Source of the DNA: Mikrocytos mackini
Taxonomy: Eukaryota; Endomyxa; Ascetosporea; Mikrocytida; Mikrocytiidae
DNA: 32,819 bases
Assembly: GCA_030180075.1 (NCBI GenBank)
Contig: JASNJN010000795.1
Coordinates: forward strand, 1-32,819
Direction of reading: 5' to 3'
This document shows, piece after piece, positions 21,424 to 30,614 of the stretch (positions within the stretch are counted from its first letter, which is position 1; each line of letters opens with the position of its first letter). The position numbers and the translations under genes are program-made. The notes below the pieces were generated by a model, which was not told where the DNA came from, did not search any database, and saw nothing but the letters and a program-made list of their open reading frames with translations.

Positions 21424-21940
21424 AATTATCAAATTAAATTTATAAAAAACTATTAATTATATCCTTATATATCAAAACTCTCATTAATTAATTATACAAC
21501 ATAAGTATTCATTTTCATTAATTTGTGTTAAACTTGACATGTCTAAACATCTATTGTGTACACCGTATCCGCATTTGTTTCACCATATTATCTTGGACTC
21601 TTTCTTAAAGTAGTAATATTCACAAACTGAACATTTATTGATAAAAAGCCCCTTAATTTTCTTAAATGTCATATAGTCTTTTTGTTTCTTCGTTTTGTGT
21701 TCCTTTATGTTAGTTCCATCAAGTATTCTTTCAAAACTCATTTCTTTATTTGCGTTTAAAACTTTAGAACTGTGAGTTTCTATACATGATTCAATGTTAT
21801 CGTTTAAAATTTGAAGTTTATCTAATTCTAAAGTAAGTACATCCCCATTTAGTAATTCCTTTAATTTATTAATGTTGTCGTGAAGTTTTTGAATAGTAGG
21901 CCTAAGTATAACAGTTTGACTAGCTCGTTGGGCTTCTATA
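20961..21940. repeat. Diverged tail-to-tail inverted duplication of the MULE 3' end
   Basis: 20961-21401 and 21502-21940 are inverted copies around a 100-base spacer. They differ at scattered bases: for instance the TAGTAAAACTATAATAGTTA segment has changed to TAGTCAAACTGTTATACTTA in the other arm. They are therefore two real, diverged copies, not a fold-back artefact. Confidence 0.85.
21502..21940 (-). pseudogene. Second MULE copy, C-terminal fragment
   Basis: Minus-strand copy of the last part of the MULE at 19975-21423, including the same TGA after the CSVCEYYY region. It is cut upstream by the element at 21941-22455. Just past that element about 15 bases (ATAAAAACC...) still resemble the expected continuation, so the break was caused by that insertion. 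Confidence 0.8.
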
Positions 21941-22455
21941 CATAGATGGGCATTTTTTAGCCAGTCATTCGCTAAATAGTTTTCGAGGTTAAAAAGTTTT
22001 TTGGCAAAATGGAGGATCTACTAATTTTCATTTTTTGGCAAATCGGCGATTTCGTCAAAAAATAAAATTTGCGAAAAACTATTTTGCCAGTCAATTGATC
22101 TTTGAATGAAAAATCGTGTTTTTAGAAGTGATAACTTCAAAGAGTAGAAACACCATTTTTGTTTAACAACACCTTTAACAAGATTTGGTTAGTGTATTAG
22201 TACCTATTTCCTATACGTTTTACATAAATTAAGTTTTGAAAACTTTTGCTAAAAAACAGGATTGACTAATATTAGGGTAAAAAAACTCCTAAAAAGACTA
22301 GAAAGACTAGAAACAGGGGGTCATTTTTTAGGAATTTTTTGGGCCCCATTATCAATTTCGGTTTTTGGCAAATGATTAAAAAGACTAAAAAATTTGTTAA
22401 AAAGTGGATTACATTGACTAATTAGTCAATATTGACTGGTAAATGCCCGTCTATG
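21941..22455. mobile_element. TIR element in the second MULE copy
   Basis: Ends CATAGATGGGCATTT and, on the other strand, CATAGACGGGCATTT; CAGTCA also repeats inside both ends. About 515 bp, no coding frame. Interior has several TTTTTGGCAAA-like stretches and their complements. The flanks show only ATA on both sides, so a 2-3 bp target duplication (Tc1/mariner TA or Harbinger-like) is more likely than 8 bp. Confidence 0.75.
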
Positions 22456-22478
22456 ATAAAAACCAATAGAGACTAAAC

Positions 22479-22837
22479 CAGACATGAGCGTACCCGACCC
22501 GATCGGGTCGAGTTCGGGCGGAAGAAGGTCCAAAAATCGCCAAAAATTCTCAACAAATCACGAAAGACCAAAATTCTTAATAATATCACCTTTTAAACTT
22601 ACTGAACTCATTTAAAGATTTAGATAAGTGAAATAAACTATATTTGGAGGGATAATTCTATTTGGCAGTAATCAAAAAGTTGATTTACCAACTTTTATAA
22701 CACTATTTTGATCAATAATTTTCAAGAATTCAAAAATTTTACTACCAAAATTATTATCATTTTCGACCCGAGCCCGCCCGACCCGTTTCGGGTCGGTTCG
22801 GGTCGGGTCCGGAAATCGTCGAAAATGCTCATGTCTG
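22479..22837. mobile_element. MITE (hAT-like, GC-rich ends), divergent member
   Basis: Inverted ends CAGACATGAGC and GCTCATGTCTG, flanked by an exact 8-bp duplication GACTAAAC (22471-22478 and 22838-22845). 359 bp. Inner GC-rich blocks (CCCGACCCGATCGGGTCG, GTTCGGGCGGAAGAAGG) match those of the 2981 and 12233 copies, but the outer ends and the AT-rich middle differ. The small open frame over its right end is not a gene. Confidence 0.92.
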
Positions 22838-23029
22838 GACTAAACCCACGATATATAAAAGGCAAATGTAGTTTCCTGATTTCCCAAAGTATCTACTATA
22901 AAAGATATCTATATCAAGCTTACATTTCATCATAGATATGCGGACATTTGATCATTTTCTCTATAAAATATTTAATATATTATATTAAATCAAAATATTG
23001 TATTAATTTAGTTCTTTGTATGTCTTATT
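22838..23029. other. AT-rich spacer
   Basis: Nothing recognised between the MITE and the perfect inverted repeat. Confidence 0.5.
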
Positions 23030-23288
23030 ATATTTGTCAAATCCCATAAATGTTTAAAACATCTATGAATCATTGTATCTTTATATTAATTTAAATTTTT
23101 TTTAATAAAGAAGATAAAGAAATAATTAATTAATATGATAGTTTCCTTTATCTTCATACTACGCTGTCCTCCTGACCCAGTTTCCCAGTTTAAATGGACC
23201 TTATAAACTATTTTATAAATAATTTAAATTAATATAAAGATACAATGATTCATAGATGTTTTAAACATTTATGGGATTTGACAAATAT
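23030..23288. repeat. Perfect 68-bp inverted repeat
   Basis: 23030-23097 is exactly complementary to 23221-23288, with a 123-base loop that contains a GC-richer patch (GCTGTCCTCCTGACCCAG). There are no mismatches. It can form a long stem in DNA or RNA. No protein frame and no obvious target duplication. Confidence 0.92.
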
Positions 23289-24265
23289 GGTCCATATTGA
23301 TAAATTAATTCAAATTGACGTACTAACTAATTCTTCTACATACATCATTTACAAATTCAATTTTTATTCAGATCTTGGGTGATCTATGTGATACTTAAAA
23401 TAAAAATTTTATCAATTAAGATTGGTATAAGCTATTTACAGTCAATTTTTTTCTTTTATTGGTGTTTATAATATGACTAAAATATCTTTGTTTTATTAAT
23501 TTATTGTTATATGTAGCTATTTGGAGTAATANTTTGTTTTGTGCCCCGAATACTTTGTTTAGAACGTTTCATTTCTTTATTTTTGTAAAGGTTGAAACTA
23601 TCTATAACATGATTGAACGGAGTATTAAAAACTTATGGATGGGTGGTTCTTATATTCTGTACATTAGATCCGTATTGTAGGTTTTATTTTTTAAAAACTT
23701 TAAAACTTGGACCGAAGTATATTAGTGGTCTGCCGAGTTAGGAAAACGTTACACAACAAAACACTGAATAACGGGTTCGATTGTTGAGAACAAACAACAT
23801 GAGTTGACTTTTAAGACCAAGGTGCTTTCTAGATCGAACTAGAACTCAATTTAGAAGAACAGAGAGAAAGGTGTGTTTTGTTGACCTATACTATTGGGCA
23901 ACCGTCAACAACCTCTGTATCAGTACAGATTATTACTTTGGGATGATCCCATTGTTTGATATAGACTTTGTCGGGTGATTTCTAATAAAGCCATGTATCA
24001 AATAGGAAAAGTATACAGAAATAAATTTTAATACACCCTGTTAGGAGTTTGATGAATGTCTTTAAAACACAATCAATATTTGTTCTAGTTTATTTGAAAT
24101 AGAATTGATTTAATAAACAAATGAAGAGTATATAATGAAAAGATATTTAACCAAACTGCGAAATAAACATTGTGTTGTATATAAAACGAAAGTTAGAATA
24201 TTATAAGATAAAGTTTTATTAAACTAAAGAATTAATTAATAATAACAAATAATAATACGAAATTT
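23289..24265. other. No gene recognised
   Basis: AT-rich, with one N at 23532. No long frame and no element ends found. Confidence 0.45.
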
Positions 24266-25052
24266 TCAAATTACATTATTTCTTTTCTTTTTCATTTTCT
24301 TCCTGCCTTTCTGAGAATTGTTTTCAATCGGGGTACAATTGAATAATTCACTGCAAATTCTTTTCTCTTCACTTTTATTCTCGTTTGTACTATAATATCC
24401 AAAATTTCTCATTAGTATATCTTCTTCGTCTTGATTAACACTATCTACAAAATGAGAAAGCATTTGAATTCCATATTCTTTGGAATACTTCTTTCCCGCC
24501 ATGATACTTGCTAGTTTGTCCGTAAAAATTTTAAATTCCTTAAACCTTAATCTTTCATCTCCAATACAGCCGTCTTTAACAATGACTTGCATTGGCTTGT
24601 TTTCCCCTATTTGGTCTTTTGTTATAATTGTTCCTGGAATAGCGGATAGTCTGATATTTGGTTGTAATTGTGTTTGATTTCTAATTTCAGAAGTGATGTA
24701 TCTATGCTGTTTGCCCTCAGTACTCCAAACAGTTTTATCAGACATAACATTAAGTGTCTGAACTTCGTCATTTAAGTATTTATTTCTTGAGTGTACTATT
24801 ATCGGGGTTCTATAAAATTTGCTTAGATTCGGAGTTTTTTGGGTAGAATGCGAAAAAGTAAGTTTCTCATTAGAAGTCGCATTTAATGAGGCAGCATCTT
24901 CGACATGTTCTTGTTTTCGATGTATCCACCGCTTATGTACGAATTTCAACAAATCAAAATTATTATCTTTTCTACAATTAAATAGAATGTGTTTACACGG
25001 TAGGCCTATCTGTTTAGTAAAAGTGCAGCACCTTATAACATCAAATAATACN
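24266..25052 (-). pseudogene. SWIM zinc-finger MULE C-terminal fragment, left arm
   Basis: Readable protein starts at the palindrome centre (25052) with DVIRCCTFTKQIGLPCKHIL, a SWIM zinc finger (C-x-C/CC ... C-x-H) like that following the catalytic core in MULE transposases and FAR1-like proteins. A further ~220 residues (NNFDLLKFVHKRW, MAGKKYSKEYGIQMLSHF) end in a basic KKMKKKRNN tail before TAA. The catalytic part is absent. Residues predicted upstream of the centre are only the antisense of the other arm. It is a different subfamily from the MULE at 20 kb. Confidence 0.78.
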
Positions 25053-25492
25053 GATGACACAGTATTATTTGATGTTATAAGGTGCTGCACTTTTACTAAA
25101 CAGATAGGCCTACCGTGTAAACACATTCTATTTAATTATAGAAAAGATAATAATTTCGATTTGTTGAAATTCGTACATAAGCGGTGGATACATCGAAAAG
25201 AAGAACATGTCGAAGATGCTTCCTCATTAAATGCGACTTCTAATGAGAAACTTACTTTTTCGCATTCTACCCAAAAAACTCCGAATATAAGCAAATTTTA
25301 TAGAAACCCGATAATAGTACACTCAAGAAATAAATACTTAAATGACGAAGTTCAGACACTTAATGTTATGTCTGATAAAACTGTTTGGAGTACTGAGGGC
25401 AAACAGCATAGATACATCACTTCTGAAATTAGAAATCAAACACAATTACAACCAAATATCAGACTATCCGCTATTCCAGGAACAATTATAAC
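24621..25492. repeat. Near-perfect palindrome, arms about 430 bp
   Basis: Left arm 24621-25052, right arm 25063-25492, spacer of ten bases beginning with N (25053). The arms differ at a few bases, some changing the protein (HRKQ to HRKE, SKFYRTP to SKFYRNP). The right arm stops exactly where the MITE at 25493 begins. Confidence 0.9.
25063..25492 (+). pseudogene. SWIM zinc-finger MULE fragment, right arm
   Basis: Inverted copy of the 24266-25052 fragment. It keeps the SWIM finger and about 140 residues up to LSAIPGTIIT, then ends at the MITE. The last roughly 110 residues of the left-arm protein are missing and do not resume beyond the MITE. Confidence 0.78.
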
Positions 25493-25692
25493 TAGGGGCC
25501 GGAAAATATATGATGAAAAATAGACAAATATATGATTATATATGATTTTGTCAAAATCTCATTATAATTCCGAATTTTCAACAAAATAAAATATATGAAT
25601 TCCTTCAAATCGGAGATATTATGGGTGGAAAATTTCCAGAAATTTGATAAAATATATGATTTTTTCCAAATCACATATTTTCCGACCCCCTG
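25493..25692. mobile_element. 200-bp MITE of the TAGGGGYCGG hAT family
   Basis: Ends TAGGGGCCGGAAAATATATG and CACATATTTTCCGACCCCCTG match those of the 7.35-kb hAT element at 11393-18738. Inside the right end both share GATTTTTTCCAA. Left flank ATTATAAC, right flank ATNATAAT: a worn 8-bp duplication with one N. No coding capacity. Confidence 0.88.
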
Positions 25693-26006
25693 ATNATAAT
25701 CACTGTATAATTCATTAAATAAATTATTTTAATGTTGATTCACATTATAATATTTTGTTGAATTGAAACCCTATAATGATTTGAATAAATTTCAATATTA
25801 TTTCGAATATTCAAACAATTTAATCAATATATACAAGGTTTAAAATGATACTTAAGAAAATTATTGATCTTTTATTTCAGACGACAAAATATTTATTGTG
25901 TATTTAAATATTTTCATTGAATTCAGTTCATACAAATATAATTAATATGAATAATTTTATTAATTATTAAATTCCGCCAATCAAGATCACTATTGTTTTT
26001 GATATA
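25693..26006. other. AT-rich spacer
   Basis: No gene. Its right edge holds the original C-terminal codons and stop of the ATPase-like gene (minus strand), displaced by the MITE at 26007. Confidence 0.5.
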
Positions 26007-26603
26007 CAGTCAAACCTCGATAAAATTTACAAATTTTCTAAGATTTACACACGTAAGATTTACAAAAACACCTATTTTCGACGATTTTCCGAAAATTATT
26101 TTTCGGTAAATGGCTCAATAATCACCAAATTGTGCATAATTTATGTGAACTTGACTCAATAAGTATTAATTAAGTGCTAAAATAGCATAGAAATCCATTT
26201 ATCAAAATTTGGAAAATAATTTTTTTCGTAAGATTTACACTCGGATAAAATTTATTTTATCAAAAATATTCGAACGAAAAATCTTGATTCGATATTCCAG
26301 GTATAATATGGCTTTAAATAGAAGTGTTAGAACCAATTTAGAACCTCTAGTAATTAAATTTATGAGTTATAGCGAAGTGAAAAATCATGAAATTTTTGTC
26401 ATTTATGCTCTTGAAGAAATAAAAATTTATCATAATTTTGAGATCCATTGATTACATCTGCTTTATAATTGAGAAATACATAAAATATTCATTTATGATT
26501 CTCCAAAATTCTGGTCGTATCGTGATAAAATCCAAAACTACACGTAAGATTTACAAAAAATTGAAAAAAACGGGACTTTGTAAATCTTATCGAGGTTTGA
26601 CTG
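26007..26603. mobile_element. Pogo/Tigger-like MITE
   Basis: Ends CAGTCAAACCTCGATAA and its inverse (TTATCGAGGTTTGACTG), flanked by TA (TATA) on both sides. Such CAGTCAAACCTCG ends with TA duplication are typical of pogo-group Tc1/mariner elements. Internal repeats of (C)GTAAGATTTACA. About 597 bp with no transposase. Confidence 0.9.
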
Positions 26604-28183
26604 TATATCATCCCGGCATCTTTCTTTAGTTCGAATATAACCCTAAGCCAACTTCCTGGGTCATATCCCGTTCGTAAAATAACAGTTAGACTTAGTTTTG
26701 CAAATTTACGAATTTGTGCTTCGGGATACCGTTTATTCATTGGGCAGTCGTGTGTAACATTGATAAAATCTTTTAATCCCTTCTCGTCGTTATATTCACA
26801 GATGCTCTTCACTTTTTCTTTTATTACCACTTTAAGTTTCTCTTCCATTCCATCACGAACATTCTCTTCATCACAATAAAATATTCTCCTGTCTCTAAAT
26901 TGCATCTCGGTTCTTTCAATGACTTCTGGCATGACTTTCGATTCAAAAAATGAAAAATCACTGATTGCCCGTAAAAGTTTATTTTTATCTTCGTTTGAAT
27001 GGTCGTATATTGTTGAAACTCTTTTTTTATACTCTTCATATTTTTTCATAATCCGCATCCGAACAATACTTGTCACCCAAGTAAAATAGTACTGTTTTAT
27101 TTCATCGCCATCTTTGTCCTTTGATAAGTTTAAGCAGAGACTTATAAATCCCAAGTGACGGGCCAAATACAGAGTTTGGTGGTAGCAATCATGAGGAACT
27201 CTATCTCTTATTCGACTAAGCAGCTCGAGTGTGTTGATAGTAACAACATGTGGGAAACCATTTATGCTATACTTTTCTTTGAATGTAATAAAACATTTTA
27301 AAAATTCCCTCAAGTGAATTTCTTCTGACTCAAATTTCACACACTTCTCATTAATTTTGTTTTCCTCGCTATTATCGGCAATAAGATTTATTACCATGTC
27401 ACAGTTTAACTTAAGGTAAGGAATATTGCGTTTAACTGTACCATCTTCATGTTTATCCTTCCCAGAAAATTTTAAATATCCTTTGTTTATTCTTGCATTT
27501 CTTTTAAGAATGCGCATAGCTATAGTTAAGCTGTTTTTAAACATGTATATGGGTTGTGCGAATATTGAAATGAAGAAGAAAAATAGACGATTTGGTATAT
27601 TATAAACATTTGGTATATGGCCATTAGTATATAGCTTATCGGGGAAGTATCTCTCCCACTGTTCTTTGAGTACATCCATGTAATCAGGGCTCATATCAGT
27701 AGATATATATTCTTCGATAGCGAATTTTGTAGTTTTGCACTTTGTATATAATTCGTAAAGTCGTCTTGTTCTATTGTTTTCTCCCGAAGACATTGTCATT
27801 TCTCTAAACTTCCCAAGTTTAAGTTCTCCAAAAGAAGCATAATTTATTTGTTTGGCTACTGGCCTAAACGTCCCGATATTCCAAACATAGTCTCTATTAA
27901 TCTTTTCTTGGTATATTGGAACTACTGATGTAAATATAAAACTTATTACTATGCCTTTCATTCCATCAGGATCGGACCTCATAGCTTCATCAAAAAGCGT
28001 TACAAAAAAGTTTGAACATTCTGTTTTTCTTCCCAGGAATTTTGGTGCTATCTGTTGTGATTCGAATATGTTAGCTTCATCTATAACAATAATAAGTCGT
28101 TCTATTTTGTTTGTTGATATTTTAGGCTTTTTCTTTCCATCCTCGGAATAGGAACTAACTTGGGGCTTTTTAAGGGCTATAAA
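26489..28183 (-). CDS. P-loop-NTPase-like protein, 5'-truncated, C-terminus altered by a MITE
   Basis: A long open frame of unknown family. It is open upstream of the first ATG (27982) to about 28183, where ERLIIVIDEANIFESQQ appears. This is a Walker B-like strand (hydrophobic run, then DEA). It is followed by FVTLFDEAMRSDP and GIVISFIFTSVVPIYQE, an arrangement like the core of STAND/RHS-type ATPases; that placement is inference. The rest (about 400 residues) is basic and helical without known motifs. No Walker A is present; the N-terminal part is lost at 28183, next to sequence of the neighbouring transposon. At the 3' end the last about 35 codons lie in the pogo-like MITE (26007-26603). Without the MITE and one TA the frame would end GMIYQKQ and stop. 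Confidence 0.65.
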   Translation of the reverse strand, partial: FIALKKPQVSSYSEDGKKKPKISTNKIERLIIVIDEANIFESQQIAPKFLGRKTECSNFFVTLFDEAMRSDPDGMKGIVISFIFTSVVPIYQEKINRDYVWNIGTFRPVAKQINYASFGELKLGKFREMTMSSGENNRTRRLYELYTKCKTTKFAIEEYISTDMSPDYMDVLKEQWERYFPDKLYTNGHIPNVYNIPNRLFFFFISIFAQPIYMFKNSLTIAMRILKRNARINKGYLKFSGKDKHEDGTVKRNIPYLKLNCDMVINLIADNSEENKINEKCVKFESEEIHLREFLKCFITFKEKYSINGFPHVVTINTLELLSRIRDRVPHDCYHQTLYLARHLGFISLCLNLSKDKDGDEIKQYYFTWVTSIVRMRIMKKYEEYKKRVSTIYDHSNEDKNKLLRAISDFSFFESKVMPEVIERTEMQFRDRRIFYCDEENVRDGMEEKLKVVIKEKVKSICEYNDEKGLKDFINVTHDCPMNKRYPEAQIRKFAKLSLTVILRTGYDPGSWLRVIFELKKDAGMIYSQTSIRFTKSRFFQFFVNLTCSFGFYHDTTRILENHK

Positions 28184-28493
28184 TCGTCACCCCACATTTT
28201 CTTCCATTTCCCACACTTTCTTCCGATTCCCACACTCAGACCAATTTTATCATGATTTTTACCAGAAATACGGAAAATAATGCCATCTCACGGCTATATA
28301 CTCACATTAGTAGGGCAACCAAAATTATTACTTTAGATTTATCGATTTTAACCATGTTTTTAAAACTTTTTTAACCCGCATTTTTTAAAATTTTAACCTC
28401 TTTTTAACAAGGATTTTAAAGTCAAAAATCCAATATAATTTATATAAAATACATATTTTAACATTTATGAAAAATAATAATTTATTTAATATA
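28184..28493. other. Probable 3' flank of the hAT transposase, ends not found
   Basis: CCCCACATTTTC, CCCACACTTTC and CCCACACTC occur near 28192-28240 as degenerate direct repeats, with several TTTTAACC stretches after 28340. I could not match these to an inverted end beyond 29887. Confidence 0.35.
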
Positions 28494-29887
28494 TCAATTC
28501 ATCAGATCCCTGTCATTTCCCACATTTTTATTATAATATAACATGAAATATAATTCTATATTTTCCGGTTTAAAGTTTCTATCCGTCCTCATTAAAGTTT
28601 TAAGCATAGAAAAAGATCTTTCTACATCCGCGCTTGTTGGTTGGCATCTCAATAGAAGAGAATATTCATACGGGGAAATTACATCTTTGGATTTTTCAAT
28701 AATTTTCATTATATTGTTTTTTCTCATTCTTTTAATAAGATATTGTTTAACTCCAACTTCGTCACTGGGGAAATCTAAGCTCATTATCAAATTATAGCCC
28801 TGTTCAATCGTTGAATTCCTGTGTTCTAACTTTGTAATCATTGGGACCAAACGAGCATAATTTTCTTGAATGGTAATTAAATCAGTGATCAAATTAACGT
28901 CAGAAATGGCGGATTTTGCATTGTTTACAATAACACCATCACCTTCTATACTGTTTACAATTTCGCGAACCCGATCTAGATGTAAATAGTAATACTCAAC
29001 GGCACTTATCCAACTCCCCCATCGCGTAATAATGGGAGTTGGTGGTAGTCCTATATCATCAAAAAGAGCGCATTTGTTCGATTCTTAACTGTTAACATTT
29101 TGATTGATGCTATCAGAAAATCCACATTTTTAAAATGAGTTTTTACCTTTAGGCACGCGTTGTGTAGTAAATGTGCAAGACATGTGATGTGTATTAGCTT
29201 TTTGTATAGAATTGTTAATATTTTCATGGCATATTCGAAGTAGAAAGCTGCGTCAGCTATGAATAGCAAAAAATTCGTCTTTTCGATCCTATATTTCTTT
29301 ATAACGTCGTCTATTAAATTTACAACCTCATTGCTATTTAAACTCTGATCTAACACTTTACAATAGCACATATATACTACAGATGGGTTAGATAATTCTC
29401 CAATAAGTACTGAAAAGATTTTTAACTTTCTAATTTGGGATTCGTCAGCAATCATAAAGACTTTCTTGTTAGCGATTTTTTCTGTTAATCTAGCTATGGA
29501 TTGGCCAGATAGTTTAAATAGAATGTTTCTTGCTGTTGTTTCCGACGGTACTTTAAGAGAAAGAGAGTCAAAAAAGTCAATGAATTCTTTTTTACGAAAA
29601 TTGTGAAGAACAATGCCACACGAAGCCATCATTGCGACCAACGATTCTTCAAAGTTTCTAGGATTCACAGTTATCATTTGCTGCATTCCTGGTTTCTTTC
29701 CCGACTCCAATACTCGTTGGTGTTTGTCTGATTCCCTGTGGCTTTCGACGTATCGAAATTTATCAAACGAAACCTGTTTGTTACAATAATTGCACCATAG
29801 TGTGTTATTGGGTGTAACCGAAAACTCTCCCGAAAACCGCTTCTGTACGTTCTTTAGTTTTGCTTCACAGTTGACAATGTTTTTCAT
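28494..29887 (-). pseudogene. Second hAT transposase, one frameshift
   Basis: Part one (29051-29887): a BED-like finger (WCNYCNKQV ... H-x5-H), catalytic Asp in MIADESQ and FIADAAFYFE, and the C-x2-H motif in HITCLAHLLH. The frame breaks near 29071-29082 by what looks like one lost base. It resumes as CALFDDIGLPPTPIITRWGS and continues to 28494 with QPTSADVERSFSMLKTLM, the conserved acidic/dimerisation motif, and a TAA. Joined length is about 460 residues, normal for this group. All catalytic positions persist. It is a more distant relative of the transposases at 17033 and 30822. Flanking TIRs not identified. Confidence 0.88.
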
Positions 29888-30028
29888 CCAAATTTTAACT
29901 TTTATTTTAACCTATAAACTTTATAAACAACAGCCAAATCCATTGGAAACGACTTAAAGCATGATATTATGTGATATTTAATTAGATTATTCGTTTTAAC
30001 AATTCTACCTTTTGGTTACCCATTAATA
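29888..30028. other. Upstream region of the second hAT transposase
   Basis: AT-rich, presumably holding its promoter and one end of that element; no motif recognised. Confidence 0.3.
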
Positions 30029-30495
30029 GGGCTCCCAAAAAGCAATTTTTTCAAAATTGCACATGATTATTATTACGTCATTTTAACGCTCTAGAACGAT
30101 TCTCAGGTCCCATAGAGCCACTGGTAGCGTTTTTTAAAAGCAATAAAAGGCAATAAAGCAATTTTGGGAAATTTTTAGGTAAATTGACTAAAATAACAGC
30201 AATTTGGCTCAATAAATGGAATTATTTGATTTGTTAATCTGGCAAAATTCAAATAAAATTTTTTGACGAAAAAATCAAAAATTAAATTCGCCATATAAAT
30301 CATTAATAGTTATTTAATATCGCTATTAATACATAATCAGAATTCTTTTGTCATTTCAGGTTATTTTGAAAGGAATTTTCCCTATTTTATAATAGAATGG
30401 ATGGATTTTCATCGTTTTAGAGGCAATTTGGCGCAAATAATGCATGTTTTTAGGGCAGTTTCCTATATAAATATAAAAGCAATTCCTGGGAGCCC
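30029..30495. mobile_element. TIR element with GGGCTCCCA ends
   Basis: Left GGGCTCCCAAAAAGCAATTTT and right, read on the other strand, GGGCTCCCAGGAATTGCTTTT. Direct TAATA on both sides (30024-30028 and 30496-30500) is the only flank match. AAGCAAT/AGGCAAT motifs recur inside. No coding frame. Superfamily uncertain. Confidence 0.78.
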
Positions 30496-30614
30496 TAATA
30501 ATTAGTTCCAATCAATGATTAATTTCGACAATAACATGATATATTTTAGAAAATCTTGATTATTCATCGCATAAGAAATAACCGTTAATACCCAACCCAG
30601 AGCCGGGTAATGAC

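Noticed and set aside
22708-22935. Plus frame of 75 codons
   Set aside because: Runs across the GC-rich end of the MITE at 22479-22837.
24819-25062. First half of the plus frame at 24819-25523
   Set aside because: It is the antisense of the minus-strand SWIM gene; only the part after the palindrome centre is sense.
26209-26629. Two small plus frames
   Set aside because: Inside the pogo-like MITE and overlapping its end; no transposase motif.
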